From Camillea tinctor (lineage: Eukaryota; Ascomycota; Sordariomycetes; Xylariales; Xylariaceae), in the NCBI GenBank assembly GCA_022578605.1, contig MU394139.1, positions 81,710 through 145,709 of the forward strand: a DNA stretch of 64,000 nucleotides, in the 5' to 3' direction. The notes beneath the pieces are model-generated. The model saw nothing but the letters and a program-made list of their open reading frames with translations. It had not been told where the DNA came from and did no database searches. Every line of letters begins with the position of its first letter. The first letter of the stretch is position 1. Below, piece by piece: positions 37,159-48,440 of this stretch. Both the position numbers and the translations under genes were made by a program.

Positions 37159-39564
37159 GAAAAACGATGCGACCGGTATATGGGTGCACCACGACGGTTT
37201 CTATCATGAAATTTTCCACTTTTGATACCATTAACCTTTCTCCTTCCCCTTCCCGTCGGGTTCCCAGAATTATATCGCCGGAGATTCCCTAGTGCCCCCA
37301 AGCAATATGAACCTCCAGTGACTGCATAGGAGATGCGCAGCTTTGTTACGACTTCGCTGCGCATACATCTTCACTCCTTCGATTTAAAATCACATGGAAA
37401 GACGAGGGACCCATTCAATTCCAGTCATCATGTTGCCAAAAGCAAGAAAAGAACAAAAAAAGAAAAAGTCCACCTTTTCACATTTTCCTATGTTTATTTT
37501 TATCAGTTCGCCGGCTTTGGAGTTTGACCTTTTGTCCCAATTCTGGTACGCAGCCCTCAATGTATACGAAGTAGAAGGAGAGGAAAGACGCAAGTATGCG
37601 GATGAGGGAAATGGTGGGGTTCAGGTGGACAAGTCGTCTGAGCTGTGTGGGATTGACTTGTTTAATGACCGGTATGAGAAGGTAGTAATAGAATTCAGTT
37701 CGATGATTATTGTTCAAGACAACAAAAAAACCATAATTCGCTCACGAGGTTTCTATCGGTGAGCTAGACAGCCCATTTATGTGTTCAGTCGCATGGCATG
37801 AAAGATAGTCCCTACAGATAGCTTTGACGCCATTTGACTACAGTCGGGGAGCACACTACGCATGGACTCATGGGAAAGGGAAAACATAGTTCCTATCAAA
37901 CTTGCTTCCTTACTTCTATAGCTACGTACCTCACTTACGTACCATCGTTTCTCCAATCCCCCATTAAAACATGCGGCGGCGGCGGCAGCAGTATGTAAGT
38001 AGTAGTGGCGGGGTGTGTGGGAGCTGGATCAGATCAGATGTTTGCGCAATTATGCAATCCGATTTCATGCAGAATGCACGCAACCCCTTTCGGAGCGACG
38101 CCCGCCGGGTGCGGGCGGCGAATCAGAAAGTACATGCCTATCTGTTCTTGCATGTGGGCATGGGATACCAAGGGAGGTGGTTCAACAGAAATTTGGGGGT
38201 GTTTATGGATTTGTTGAGGAATATGGCGATTTGAGGGATTGGTTTATTATCATGCCCCCCTTTGCAATTGTTCGAGAGGTGGGATATAATAAATAGGAGA
38301 CGAGGGAACGCGCGTAAGACCGGATGAGACACCGATGGGTTGGGTGCATAGATAGGTAGTCTGTTAAGCTGTATATGGGCTAGGGATATAAGGCGCGGGT
38401 TTTCATAATAAGGGGGAGGGAGAGAGGGTGCCTGGTTAAGTGAGTTCCAAACCAGAACCCCTATCTTCTTTCTCTTTCCCTTCTTCTTTTTGTATTATCC
38501 TGCGAAGATAGCCTTGGGACTGGCAAGTACTAGGTTAGATAGGGACACGAGGTAGAAAATATGTGACTAGTGCCGTCTTGGTTAATCAAGGGCGCGCGAG
38601 GCAGAGCTGCGCAGGGCTGGGCTGAGCCGCTGCCTCGGCGCTTTATATACGTGCGTATCCACCCCCCACATCGCCTCTCCGTCCCTGGTCGTAGTGTAGA
38701 AAGGATTCGGCGGGACGATATCGGCTTGCTGGGTCGGTTTGAGCTGTGCCGAGGTTTGTCCTTTTTTTTTTTTCCCTTTTCTCCCTTCTTTTTTTTCTTG
38801 ATATGCGTCATATTTGCTTCCTAGTGGCTGAATGGGGTGGACTGACTTTGTGTAGGTGTGTAATGTTGGAAGGGCTTGGATTAAGATAGAGTCGGTATGC
38901 GGTTTTTGTAGAGAGAGAGGTGTTACTAATTACTGCTAAGTCTAGTTTTCTTCTAAAAGCCATTACCATGTGATATAAGGAACTTCGAAAGATAGGTTTA
39001 ACCTAGGGTCAATTTACATATCCGATTTGTCTAGGCTTGGAACGTATCTTCGTAAGTTTTCATTCCATCTTAGCACCTGATTTTCTGTTATTGGGAATAT
39101 ATTTCTTAAAATTAGGGGAACACCTTGTGTCCCGAATGACAGGCCATGGAGTACCGGAATGAAATTATGAAACAAGTGTTTCCATGTATAAGTGACAATA
39201 AATCAAGTAGTTGTATTTCTAGGAGCACAGCAACATAATGATTACTTAAGTGCGCTCTCGTAACACGCAGTAAGGTTTATAAAGAGACTATATTAAAAAA
39301 AAAACCAGTCCTGCTAATAGCACAAGAGGCTACAAGATTTAGAGATAGTTTAGTTCATATGCAGGCAGGCTATCCTGTCCTACGTTTTTAATACGCCTTG
39401 TGATGCAGAAGAAATTGAGGTCATTAGAGTATGGATACACTTACTATCCACCTCCTTGGTTCGAATAAATTGCACCTATCAATGGACATCTCATTGTAGT
39501 ACATGTAATCCTCAGCCAGGTTGATAATCCTTAGTTAGTTATACTACGGTCTACTTAGGGGTGC
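37159..39564. other. spacer, nothing recognised
   Basis: This is 2.4 kb without a supportable gene. The first 250 nt are probably the CAP20 3' UTR. Open frames on both strands around 37390-37760 and 37970-38330 overlap one another, are low in complexity and carry no motif. A short GGC/GCA-rich patch lies at 37972-37990. Confidence 0.5.
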
Positions 39565-40014
39565 TTGCCTTCCGCTGAAGTACGTCAGGGCAGACATCTT
39601 GCTATACCCCAAGATAGCAAACCACGTGTTAATGTGACTGTTGGATTCACTCTGGTAGCTCCATGTAAACATGCTATAGCAACCTTGCAGCTAGACAAGA
39701 GTAGACTTGGAGTGGAAACCATATCGGTTTTAGTGTCCATCCTGTCGCGGAACTTGCGTAGAGTTGAAGGAAGCCAATGTGGTGTAACTTTGGACTTGTA
39801 GTACTAAATCGGTAAGAATTCGGCAGTGGATACCTACATAGTACCTGGCCTTGCCGACGTTGAGGTCCGGGTGAGGTCCTTCGATCCACTTTTAGCGGTC
39901 CCCGATAACCTTATCGCGCCCAAGTCCGGAGAGACCACAGCGGCTAGTTCTATGTGCTTGTATTCGGAACTAATGGATATGGACTTCGGGATAGATGGGT
40001 CGGTTAAAACATAA
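39565..40014 (+). pseudogene. unidentified 3' gene fragment with one probable intron
   Basis: Two open stretches (39565-39801 and 39826-40014) lie in the same frame and have protein-like composition, the second ending MDFGIDGSVKT before TAA. They are separated by in-frame TAG and TAA codons. A 45-nt intron (donor GTGTAA at about 39785, TACTAA branch, acceptor GGCAG before 39829) would remove both stops and keep the frame. No upstream exon or ATG can be traced, so it looks like the 3' end of a gene whose 5' part is lost. I do not recognise the family. The donor is weak, and the fragment may be decayed. Confidence 0.35.
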
Positions 40015-40999
40015 TACTAGTAGTATGTACTATGCACCGTGCTATATATAGTATAGCTCGTAGATAATATGTTCTGTGAGCTTATCACATGGCCTCGAAT
40101 TGACACTAAATACCTAGGTATATGTATACCTACATACGTATGGGGTAATGTAAAAGATAAACTAATGCACATGCAATTGAAGTAGAGGTTATCGGTTGGG
40201 GAAATGACTAGGTATATGTTGTTGGGAGAGACAACTCAAGAGTTGTACAATGTATGTGGTGGTGTTACTAGTGATGGCTACTTAAAGGTTTCACTAGGTA
40301 TTAGAATAGTGGCGTCTAATGGAGGAAATGCATGATCAGAAAGGTGCAGTCATGAGACACAAGAAAATAATTATAAGAAGTTAAAGTATTTCACTTTAAG
40401 TTTATTTCTTGAATTGAGTACACCTTTTCCATATACTTGTGGCATCCTTCTTTTAAAAATACTGGAAGAGATTAGGTGACATGTGCCAAGACTAGAGGAC
40501 AGGTGACAAGATATGAATTGGCTAGTCAATCACGTGGATAAGCTGATCATTGGCCAGGCAACAGGGAGTTGTGCACGAGGTAAACACAAGAAGGAGCTTA
40601 TGTACATGCAAGGGTGCGTTGGTACCCCATTGGCAAATTCTGCACAGTAGCAACTTTATTTTGATTTTTTCGATTGGGTCCTTTCCTTTTTTTTTCTTAA
40701 TCGACTCTGCCACAATTGATAACAAAAAAAACAACAATAAGAACCAAAACTAGGAATGAGGGACAAAACTTAAACCCACTTCTCCTTCAAAACTTCATCA
40801 ACAAGTCCTGATCGTGAGACAACTAATCCGGAATACAAGAAAAAGAGAAGAAAAAAAGAAAAAAGAAAAAAAGGACAGGCATAAAATACACCAATAAAAT
40901 ACAAGACTAGGGGGGGAATATATACCACTGACCGCAATTGCATTTCATCAACAAATCCACAATAAATAAATAAAATAAGACAAAACAAATAAATAAATA
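40015..40999. other. spacer before the coiled-coil gene
   Basis: No gene is seen. The sequence is AT-rich, with a palindrome-like CCTAGGTATATGTATACC at about 40112-40130 and A-rich tracts from 40840 to 40990 next to the ATG at 41000, probably the 5' UTR. Confidence 0.55.
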
Positions 41000-43034
41000 A
41001 TGGAGATGGACATGGAGCAGCCAGACCAACCAGGCCAGCTAGGCCCACCAGACACCGCTACCGTTACCGCACCGCTACAACCAATCTCCCCCGATCGTGT
41101 TAACCAACAAAGAGAAACCCCTATACCCTTCCTATCACCATCACGTTCAGGCGAGTCCCGCGATAGCGACGTGCACGACAAGATACGTCAATTCAACAGC
41201 CTGGCTCATCTTGGTCGGAACGGAACCGCCAACATGACCAAGCAACTCGAGCGAAAGACGGCCGACGCTGCCCTCAAGCGCGCCATGATGGGACGGGAGG
41301 AGGCAGAAACGGAGATGCGCCGCTACAGAGACGAGGCCCGGTCGCTTCGCAAACAGATCGACGAGGGTCGCGAGAGAGAACGCAAAGTGGGCGAGAGATT
41401 GGAGACGGTCATGGTCGGTTTGACGCGATGCCGCAACATTGGGGTTATCCCAGAGTAAACATGCTGATTGTTGTTTTTGATCAAAATAGGAGAGTTATGG
41501 CCGAGCCAAAGAAACCTACTCGCACACCCAAGCCATATGGGAAAAAGAGATCCGACGAGCCCGCAAAGAAACCTTCAAGTCGCAATCCTCCATTGTCAAG
41601 TTGCAGGAGGAACTGAAGACGGCCCGAAGTACCTCTAAGGCTCTCGAAGAATGCCTCGAGCGCGAAAAAGAACTTAGCAAATCCCGAGAACAGGAGGCCT
41701 TCGCCTCCCGCTACCACCTGGCCGGCCTTCAGGACGAGCTTGCTAAAGCCCTCGAGAAGATCAAGCATGTTGAAGAAGAGCGTGATGCCTTCAAGGCCGC
41801 TGCTAAGAGCGAAGAGGTTGCCCGCATCGCCGCCGAGGGTCGTCTGCCCCTACCTCCCGAGGAACCCGACAGCGAGTTTGCATCGCCGAAAAGACCGAGG
41901 GAGCCGCTATCTGCCGTCGACATCGTGTCGTCGGCCGCCAGCGAAGCCGAGATCGAGGAGCTCACGCGACTCTGGCAATGGGAGAAGCAGAGAGCCGATC
42001 GCACTCAGGAACACCTCGAGTTTGTCCAGGCTGAGTGCGAGCTACGCTGCTGCCCCTGCGCCAAATCACGCTCTTCCCGACGAAGCCTCCGGAGCAGCCT
42101 ACGATCCTCCACCCGCAAGGAGCGGACTGGCCCCATTCCCATCGTCGACCCGTCGGATCTGATGATACTAGGCGAAAAGCCTGCATCCCGAGAACAGTCT
42201 CCTCAGACTGAAGACAGGCCTCAAGAAGCCCAACCAAAGACGTCAGTGCCTGAGCCTACACAAGCGCCGATCAAGAAGATTGAGAGATCGCAAAGGCCTA
42301 ACGAGAAGAGAGAACAGCGTCGATCTACCATTTTCGTCCCCTCTGAGGGGATATTCCGCACTATCTCCCAGGAGCAGCTAGAGGCCATGGACACGGTCGA
42401 TGAGTCTATACCTCGACCACCGGCTCACGCCCACTCCCAATCCGTCCAGTCGGCGCACTCGACGCATTCCGCTCACTCCGCTCACTCCGCTCACTCGATT
42501 TACTCACGTACCCCCTCTGTCGAACCACCCTCGTTTGCCATGATGGTTCAAGAGCGGACCTCCTTGCTATCACTCCTCAACGCCCCTCGCGAGAGTGAAG
42601 CACACTCGACCCTCATCGATATCCCCACCGTACCCGACGATTCTCACGCCTACCGGTCAGAATACGAACGAAGCCAGTCTGGGCTAGATGCTCGCGTTTC
42701 GCAATCCTGTTCTGAACCAGAACCCTCCGTACCGTTCTACACCGTAACGACGACGACCACAGTGCCTATCCGCGACGAGAACGTTCGATCCCACACAGAC
42801 CCTGTACCGCAATCCGTTAGCAGTCACCGCGCGCCTTCGTTTGACGTGAACAACCCCGCACTGATACCCACTATGACACGCGAGGAAGCCCTAGCCCAGA
42901 TTAGGGAGCGAAGGGGCCGGGCCCGTAGTGCAGCTCAAGGTGCCATGACTCCGCGGAGACAGATGGTATCCGGCCTAGGCGACCGCAATGTCAGCGCGCC
43001 GGCCGGTCACACCACTGGGAACGGGCGGTCCTAG
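41000..43034 (+). CDS. coiled-coil protein with Ser-rich tail, function unknown
   Basis: Two exons are proposed, 41000-41413 and 41490-43034, giving 652 residues. The acceptor AAAATAG at 41489 is clear, and the reading frame resumes with ESYGRAKE. Two donors keep the frame: GTCGGT at 41414 (preferred because it fits GTNNGT) and GTTATC at 41444 (46-nt intron). After a Pro-rich start, residues of about 55-270 are charged heptad-like helix rich in Glu, Arg, Lys and Ala (for example REEAETEMRRYRDEAR and EKEIRRARKE), typical of a coiled coil. The rest is disordered, Ser/Arg/Pro-rich, with a CPCAKSRSS cluster and an Ala-His-Ser repeat (42453-42496). A short helical segment, TREEALAQIRERRGRAR, is near the end. 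The length and style recall uncharacterised filamentous-fungal proteins sometimes labelled MAD1-like; I cannot confirm that. It stands alone with long flanking spacers. Confidence 0.78.
42453..42496 (+). repeat. in-frame Ala-His-Ser tandem repeat
   Basis: Within the coiled-coil gene, nine-base units of the form GCTCACTCC repeat and encode Ala-His-Ser several times, with Thr-His-Ser as a variant. The three most 3' units are nearly identical, so copy number could vary between strains. Confidence 0.75.
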
Positions 43035-44861
43035 GCGGGCAAATACCTGTTGTGGATCATTACGAGACGAGGAACAGCCTGAGACTTGACTTATATATAT
43101 ATACGTGGAGAGGTCTTGGCTTCGTATGCTTGTATCTTCTAGTACATGTGCTTGTTTGTTTTTTTCTGTTTCGAAAAAACGGAGTAGGATCGGAAGGCAG
43201 AGATACCAAATATTCCCCCTTCGTGCATTCATTTTTCATGTTCAATTTTCATTTATATCAACTTGGTTTTCCTCCTGTTTTATTCCTTGTTTCACCCTCT
43301 CAACCACCGCTGAACATAACCTTAGAGGTCAGGAGAAAGGGAAATATGGGACCAAAGAGTGGAAGATAAAAACTACATAATTGCATAACCGGTTTGGATT
43401 CGGACTGGGGATGGATTCGAGCAACGACTTTCTTTTCTTTTCTTTTTTTTTCTTTTCTCTCTTTTCCCACTCGTTGCATTTTCATAGGCCATTACGGATT
43501 CAAGGGATGGTGTTTTTCTTTTTCTCTTTTTTCTACTTCAGGAATACAAGGGAAGGGAAAGGGGAGGGGGGGATAAGGAGGGGGGATGTGGTAGATGAGT
43601 GGAGTAAAGGCGTCCTTTTTTCTTTCTTTTGCTGGTTTTTATTATTCTCGGCGGGAGAGGAATGGATGAAGGGAAGGAAAGGATATGATAGGAAAGAGGA
43701 TGGAGGGTGGAGGGTGGAATAAAGGAAGGGCCTATTACTACTACTACTACTTTGCTCAAGCTACATTTTTCTCTTTTCGTCTTTTACTTCATGACTTTTT
43801 TTTCCCCTTCTAGTTTCGGTTTTATATAATCCTTCTGAATGCTCCTGATTATGAGAAAATACCTTACCACACACTACTTATTACCGATCGATGAATCCTC
43901 CGGATACTTGTTTTAATTCTTGGAATCTTCGCTTCTTTGCTGTTCACGCGGCCTTTTTCTCTAAGAGTGGTTAATGCCCCGATCTTTGGTCCTGGTGGCG
44001 AGTTATACAGTGATGGATTTGAGTCGGGTTCCGAAAGGGGAGAGGAAGTGGGGTTGAGTCAAATATAGTTGAGGAAGGGGGCGATGGAGTGCATGATAGC
44101 CATGAGGATGAAGTTGAAGTTGGATGATGGGATTAATTGATTGACTGATGGAGTAGAGGTGGGCTTTGAGTTCATTGATGGGGTTTAGATGTGTATATAT
44201 GATAGGTTACTTGACTGAATAAAGGGGAGCAGGGTTATATTATAATGCATAATTAGAGTTTGCGACTGAAAGATCATTCATCTTCAGTACGTTGTCTTTT
44301 TTCGAGACGTTGATTCTAGATTTAACTACACGGGATCTGGATTAGCCCCTATTTGAAGGGGAAATAGTGGGGATGGGAAAAGGGGAGCGTGGAAGATCTA
44401 GAGTCACACCTCTACCACTTTTGGGATATCTCTTTCTAACGTGAAGTCAAGCGATTTTCTCACTCCATCAAATTTCATCCTGTCGCTTTTTATTTAATCA
44501 AATTTTTTCTCTGATTGAGTCCTATTTTACTGCGCTGAAGTGTCGCACGTTGTGTATGTAGCACCGTAGCCATGATCATAACCATAGTCACTTCTCACTT
44601 GAACAGTCTATTACACGATGTATAGGATGCTTGGACATAATGATATATTGTATCTAACGACCACAATCACATCTTATCCTATAGTGACATACGTAACCAA
44701 GAGAATCCTACATGAACCTATATAGTATGAAGGATAACCGGTTGATATATCCAAAAGATGCTGCTCATACAGGTAGCTAAGACCAAGATCGCTTCGCGTG
44801 CTCGATAAAACAATATGCCTGACGCCAGATTCTGGGTGCTGTATATGTCCACATCATGTAT
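43035..44861. other. spacer, nothing recognised
   Basis: This is 1.8 kb of T-rich and purine/pyrimidine-skewed sequence. The start is likely the 3' UTR of the coiled-coil gene. Low-complexity frames on both strands at 43050-43760 are mirrored poly-Phe/poly-Lys translations of TTTC tracts and are not genes. Confidence 0.55.
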
Positions 44862-45459
44862 CTAGCCATCGAGATCGCCCAGGTCATCTGCCCGCTGCCG
44901 GCCGTCGTAATAGTGAGACCAAGCCCCAACGCCCTTCAGCTGGGTGGACTGATCATCAGTGACGGCACTCCCATCCTTCTGAGCTTTCTTCTGACCACGT
45001 TTCTGTTACGGTTCGATATCAGCGCTGGTTGGCAATAAAGTACTAATGATGGGTATATTTACCTTGGTCTTGTTGGTACCTTGTCCATCGTGTCCTTCTT
45101 TCTTGCTCAATTGATCGGGTTTATCGGTGGAGGCAGGCTTGCTGAACTTGATATAAGTATATACCTAGATACCTACCCAGGTATGTTTCTTCTAAATTTA
45201 AATGAGCATTTTACCTCTCATGGTTGTATTTCTTGTCTGGCATGTCTATCGCTCTCAATGACGGGTGCTTTATGCGAAGGTTTTCTCTGCTCGTGTGAGG
45301 GTTTGGGTGCATATGATAACATAAAGCTTTTGGAGAAAACTTCAACGCACCCTCTTCATCATTTCCTCCTTTTTATGAACCGAAATAATCTTCCCTGTGA
45401 TTATTTACTTCTACGACCACTTCACATTTCAGTCCATCTGCTACTCGCCTGTCTATGAA
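44862..45459 (-). pseudogene. decayed intron-bearing gene fragment, unidentified
   Basis: Three coding-like blocks on the minus strand join in phase: about 45459-45215, 45141-45063 and 45002-44862. The introns are GTAAAA to TTCAG (73 nt) and GTAAAT to AACAG (60 nt). The product is hydrophilic, with HPNPHTSRENLRIKHPSLRA, then a Lys/Asp/Gln-rich region (KPASTDKPDQLSKKEG), and ends HYYDGRQRADDLGDLDG before TAG. One in-frame TAA at 45375-45373 interrupts the first block; CAA to TAA is the CpA to TpA change made by RIP. No start or upstream exon was found. I do not recognise the family. The match of both intron phases makes chance unlikely. Confidence 0.45.
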
Positions 45460-45925
45460 ATTCTTAGGTATGTGCAGGCTATGTAAGAAACAACGAATTA
45501 GGATGCATGGAACTTAACATGATTGGTAGGTAATAACACGCATGTATAAGTACATATTTGTCCATAGTAAAATCTATTCCTTCGGAGTATAATATACTTA
45601 TTAACACAAAATAATCGTCCGCAGGATTAATCAAAACAAGAATTATTTCTAGCATATAGGGAGTCGCCTAAGGCACCCCAAACATACCGCTCAATACAAA
45701 CTTCGTCGTCAGTGAATTCTAGTGATATGCACACCACTCTTCTTTACCGGCTAGTGATGTTGCGACTTCAGATAATTAATTGATGCAAGGAAGGCCTTTC
45801 TGTTTTTATATATCTCCATGCTATTTCAAGACAACTTTACATTATCAGCCAATCCAACTTCGCAACACCGGAATTGATTCCTTCATCTCTTAGTTCCCTT
45901 TTCTCAACACCGAATCTGCTCGCGT

Positions 45926-46008
<83 letters not shown>

Positions 46009-46113
46009 GTNNNNNNNNNNAAAACCTCAAAACCCCTGTTTTTTTTTTCTAAACTTCTTCTTCCATTTTAAAAACCAACCATCGGGCGGCCCCCCCCCCC
46101 CCCCCCCCCCCCC
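45926..46113. other. assembly gap flanked by long G and C runs
   Basis: An 82-base G run (45926-46007) is followed by TGT and ten N (46011-46020). Low-complexity sequence and a 24-base C run (46090-46113) come next. The ten N mark a gap of unknown true size. The homopolymers and the sequence between them are probably unreliable. Confidence 0.9.
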
Positions 46114-46172
46114 ATTTATTTGTATTGCTCATTCTATTCACAATTATTATATTATACAGTTCATAAGATACT

Positions 46173-48015
46173 ATGGAGATTATGGGTAGTGTAGACGGAT
46201 TTTGGTTCTGCGTAAGTAATTCTTAACAAATAATTGACTTTAAGTACTTGATTTAACCTATTCTACTATAATAGTGTCAGTGTGCTTGTGGGCCACAGCC
46301 CCTGGGCATGAATCTTACTTGTCCTTCGTGTGGTACTCGGAAGTGTTCCAGCTGCTCAGAAGAATATAACGTTGACTCAAACGATAAACCTTTCCATCAT
46401 GTATTTTTCTCGCATGGACCGCAGAGCGAGGATCAGTCAGAATTGACGGGGCAGCAAGAGAACAAGCTTGCAGCTAGTAGACAAGTATCTACTGTTTTAC
46501 AAGCCACCGACAAAGTTATGGTAGACACTTTTAGACCGGATCAAAGTATATCACATTCAGATGACAGCAATGAGGTAGAAGATACCAAGATGGAGGACAA
46601 TCGAATCGAGTCAAGAGAAAGCCCTAAGGACATATCGCAGCCCAACATCGCAGTGGGGATCGAGGACTTGCGCCAGAAATTAGAGTCAGTGGGGATAGGA
46701 AAAGAGGTACAGCCACTCATCATCGCGACCTATAATGCCATGCTGGACGATATTAGAACAATCGGTATGGTTGCTGCGGAAGGCAAGGATGATGACTCTG
46801 GTTCCCCCATATCTATCGATTCTTCTGAAGAATCATGGTCCAGTGAGCCTGTTGATGGTTCTGGAGCACAATCCGCACGTACACAGCAGTCGTGGAGTGG
46901 TGTCAGGAAACAACCAGTGACCTTAAGAAAGGGCAAGGAACATCCCTCCAGTAACAAAGGAAAGCGTGAGAGCTCTTCCAAAACTACAGCTTCCGAGACG
47001 TCATCAACACCGGGGAAATCAGAAAGCCGATTGGCTTGCCATTTTGCTAAGCTGGATCCAATATTGTATGCGGATTGTACCAGACGTGGATTCAAGGATA
47101 TCTGTAAAGTTGGTGTACATATACGCGAATTCCACGGTAAACATCCTACGTGTCCGGACTGCGGGCTACCATTTACCAGCTGTGCCCTCGAATCTCACAT
47201 CAACGGAGGAGATTGCCAATCTCGATTGAAAGTGAGAATCATCCTTCGTGATCTCACTGTTTCGAAGGTCCATAATGTTGACCCATCAGAAAGATGGTTC
47301 TGGATTTGGGACCATATCTTCCTGGAACAGGATAAACCTTACTCGCCATACTGGGAGCCTATAAATCATTCGGTCCTAGGATGTATTAGGTCTGGACTAC
47401 AAGAGTCAGAAGGGCTAAGCCTGTCACCTGAGCAGATGAACCTAGTACTCGGCGTATTTAGAGACGTTCTTCGAGCGAATTTTAGATTAGGTTCCTTGGA
47501 GGGGCGCTCAAACATAGAACACCCGGCTCCAACACAAACCACACAAAACGATGGCGAGGGGCTGGTAGCAGAAGGTCTCGTGCATTATGAACAGCAGGGC
47601 TCCATTAACTGGCCAGACTTGTTGATACAAGCCAGTCAACTAGCGAACGAGGAAACACAGCAATATGAAATGTCTCAGGGGGGGGGTTACCGCTAGCAGT
47701 CGAACCAGTCTGGGACTTCCAAATACAACTCCCAGCTTATCCCATCAGTCTTTGGGAACCAGGTCCAGTTCTGAATTTGCCTCTGGTTCCGTGGAAGAAA
47801 GGGTTCGTACAGAAGTGGCAGAATTTAATCGCCAGCCAGACATCATAAACAATTCGCGCAATGAGGACTGGATACTCCCTACAATTCTCGACTATCAATA
47901 TTCCGAACTGAATTATCCCCAGTATATCGATCCGAGACTTCTAGACTCCCATCCAGAGGGCGATGACGATATGAAGATGGGAGATGACATGTGGTATCTA
48001 CAGCCTAGCATCTAG
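46173..48015 (+). CDS. fungal zinc-finger protein (Cys-rich N-terminus plus C2H2-like finger), frame broken in a G9 run
   Basis: Exon 1 (46173-46211, 13 codons) and exon 2 (from 46275) are joined by a 63-nt intron (GTAAGT to ATAG) in phase 0. Together they make a zinc-ribbon-like N-terminus, FWFCCQCACGPQPLG, followed by CPSCGTRKCSSC. A long Ser/Glu-rich linker follows. Then comes a conserved fungal finger at about residues 266-327: CHFAKLDP, CTRRGF, HIREFHGKHPTCPDCG, and a final H and C pair (ESHINGGDC). This resembles nuclear or DNA-binding fingers of uncharacterised fungal proteins. The frame stops at 47694-47696 (486 residues), just after a G9 run (47678-47686). In the next frame coding-like sequence continues without a gap to 48015. 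With eight G the protein would be 592 residues. This is either an assembly error or a real frameshift. The gene lies 60 nt after a low-quality gap and is convergent with the HhH gene. Confidence 0.75.
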
Positions 48016-48440
48016 ACATTCAGGCATAGGATGACGGTTCACCACAGATCTATAGAGAAAAAGAAACCAACACGAGATACGAATTTCTTTTGTATAATGA
48101 CATGATGGACTGTTGGGTTGGATTACAATCAGCAAGGAGATATCCAGGAACACGCATTGTCAACTAGATGAATCGTTCTATATCAGAATGTTTTTAATAT
48201 ATAGTTCGGTTCAAATACCATATTCCCCCTTCTTCTCGAAAGCATTGAGCGTAACTAAGTGAGTTACATTGACTGATGAAGTAATTAAAACCGTTGGAAG
48301 ATTCAGGGACATTGGAGAATCAAGTAAAAACAGTACCCAACCGATATAAGTAGCTTTTCAAGCATCGTTTTTTTTTTCCTTCCAGCCATCCCTCTATGCA
48401 CCCCTTAACTACGTTCTCATAGCTACAACCACTTCCGATA
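48016..48440. other. convergent 3' intergenic region
   Basis: The 3' ends of the zinc-finger gene (+) and the HhH gene (-) face each other across 425 nt. The sequence is AT-rich with a T10 run at about 48369, and likely holds both 3' UTRs. No gene is seen. Confidence 0.7.

Noticed and set aside
41444..41489. Alternative 46-nt intron in the coiled-coil gene with donor GTTATC
   Set aside because: In frame, but the donor is poor; GTCGGT at 41414 fits the consensus better and gives a shorter, smoother join. Not fully excluded.
43050..43760. Several overlapping frames after the coiled-coil gene
   Set aside because: They are poly-Phe, poly-Lys and poly-Ser readings of TTTC and GGGA tracts on both strands.
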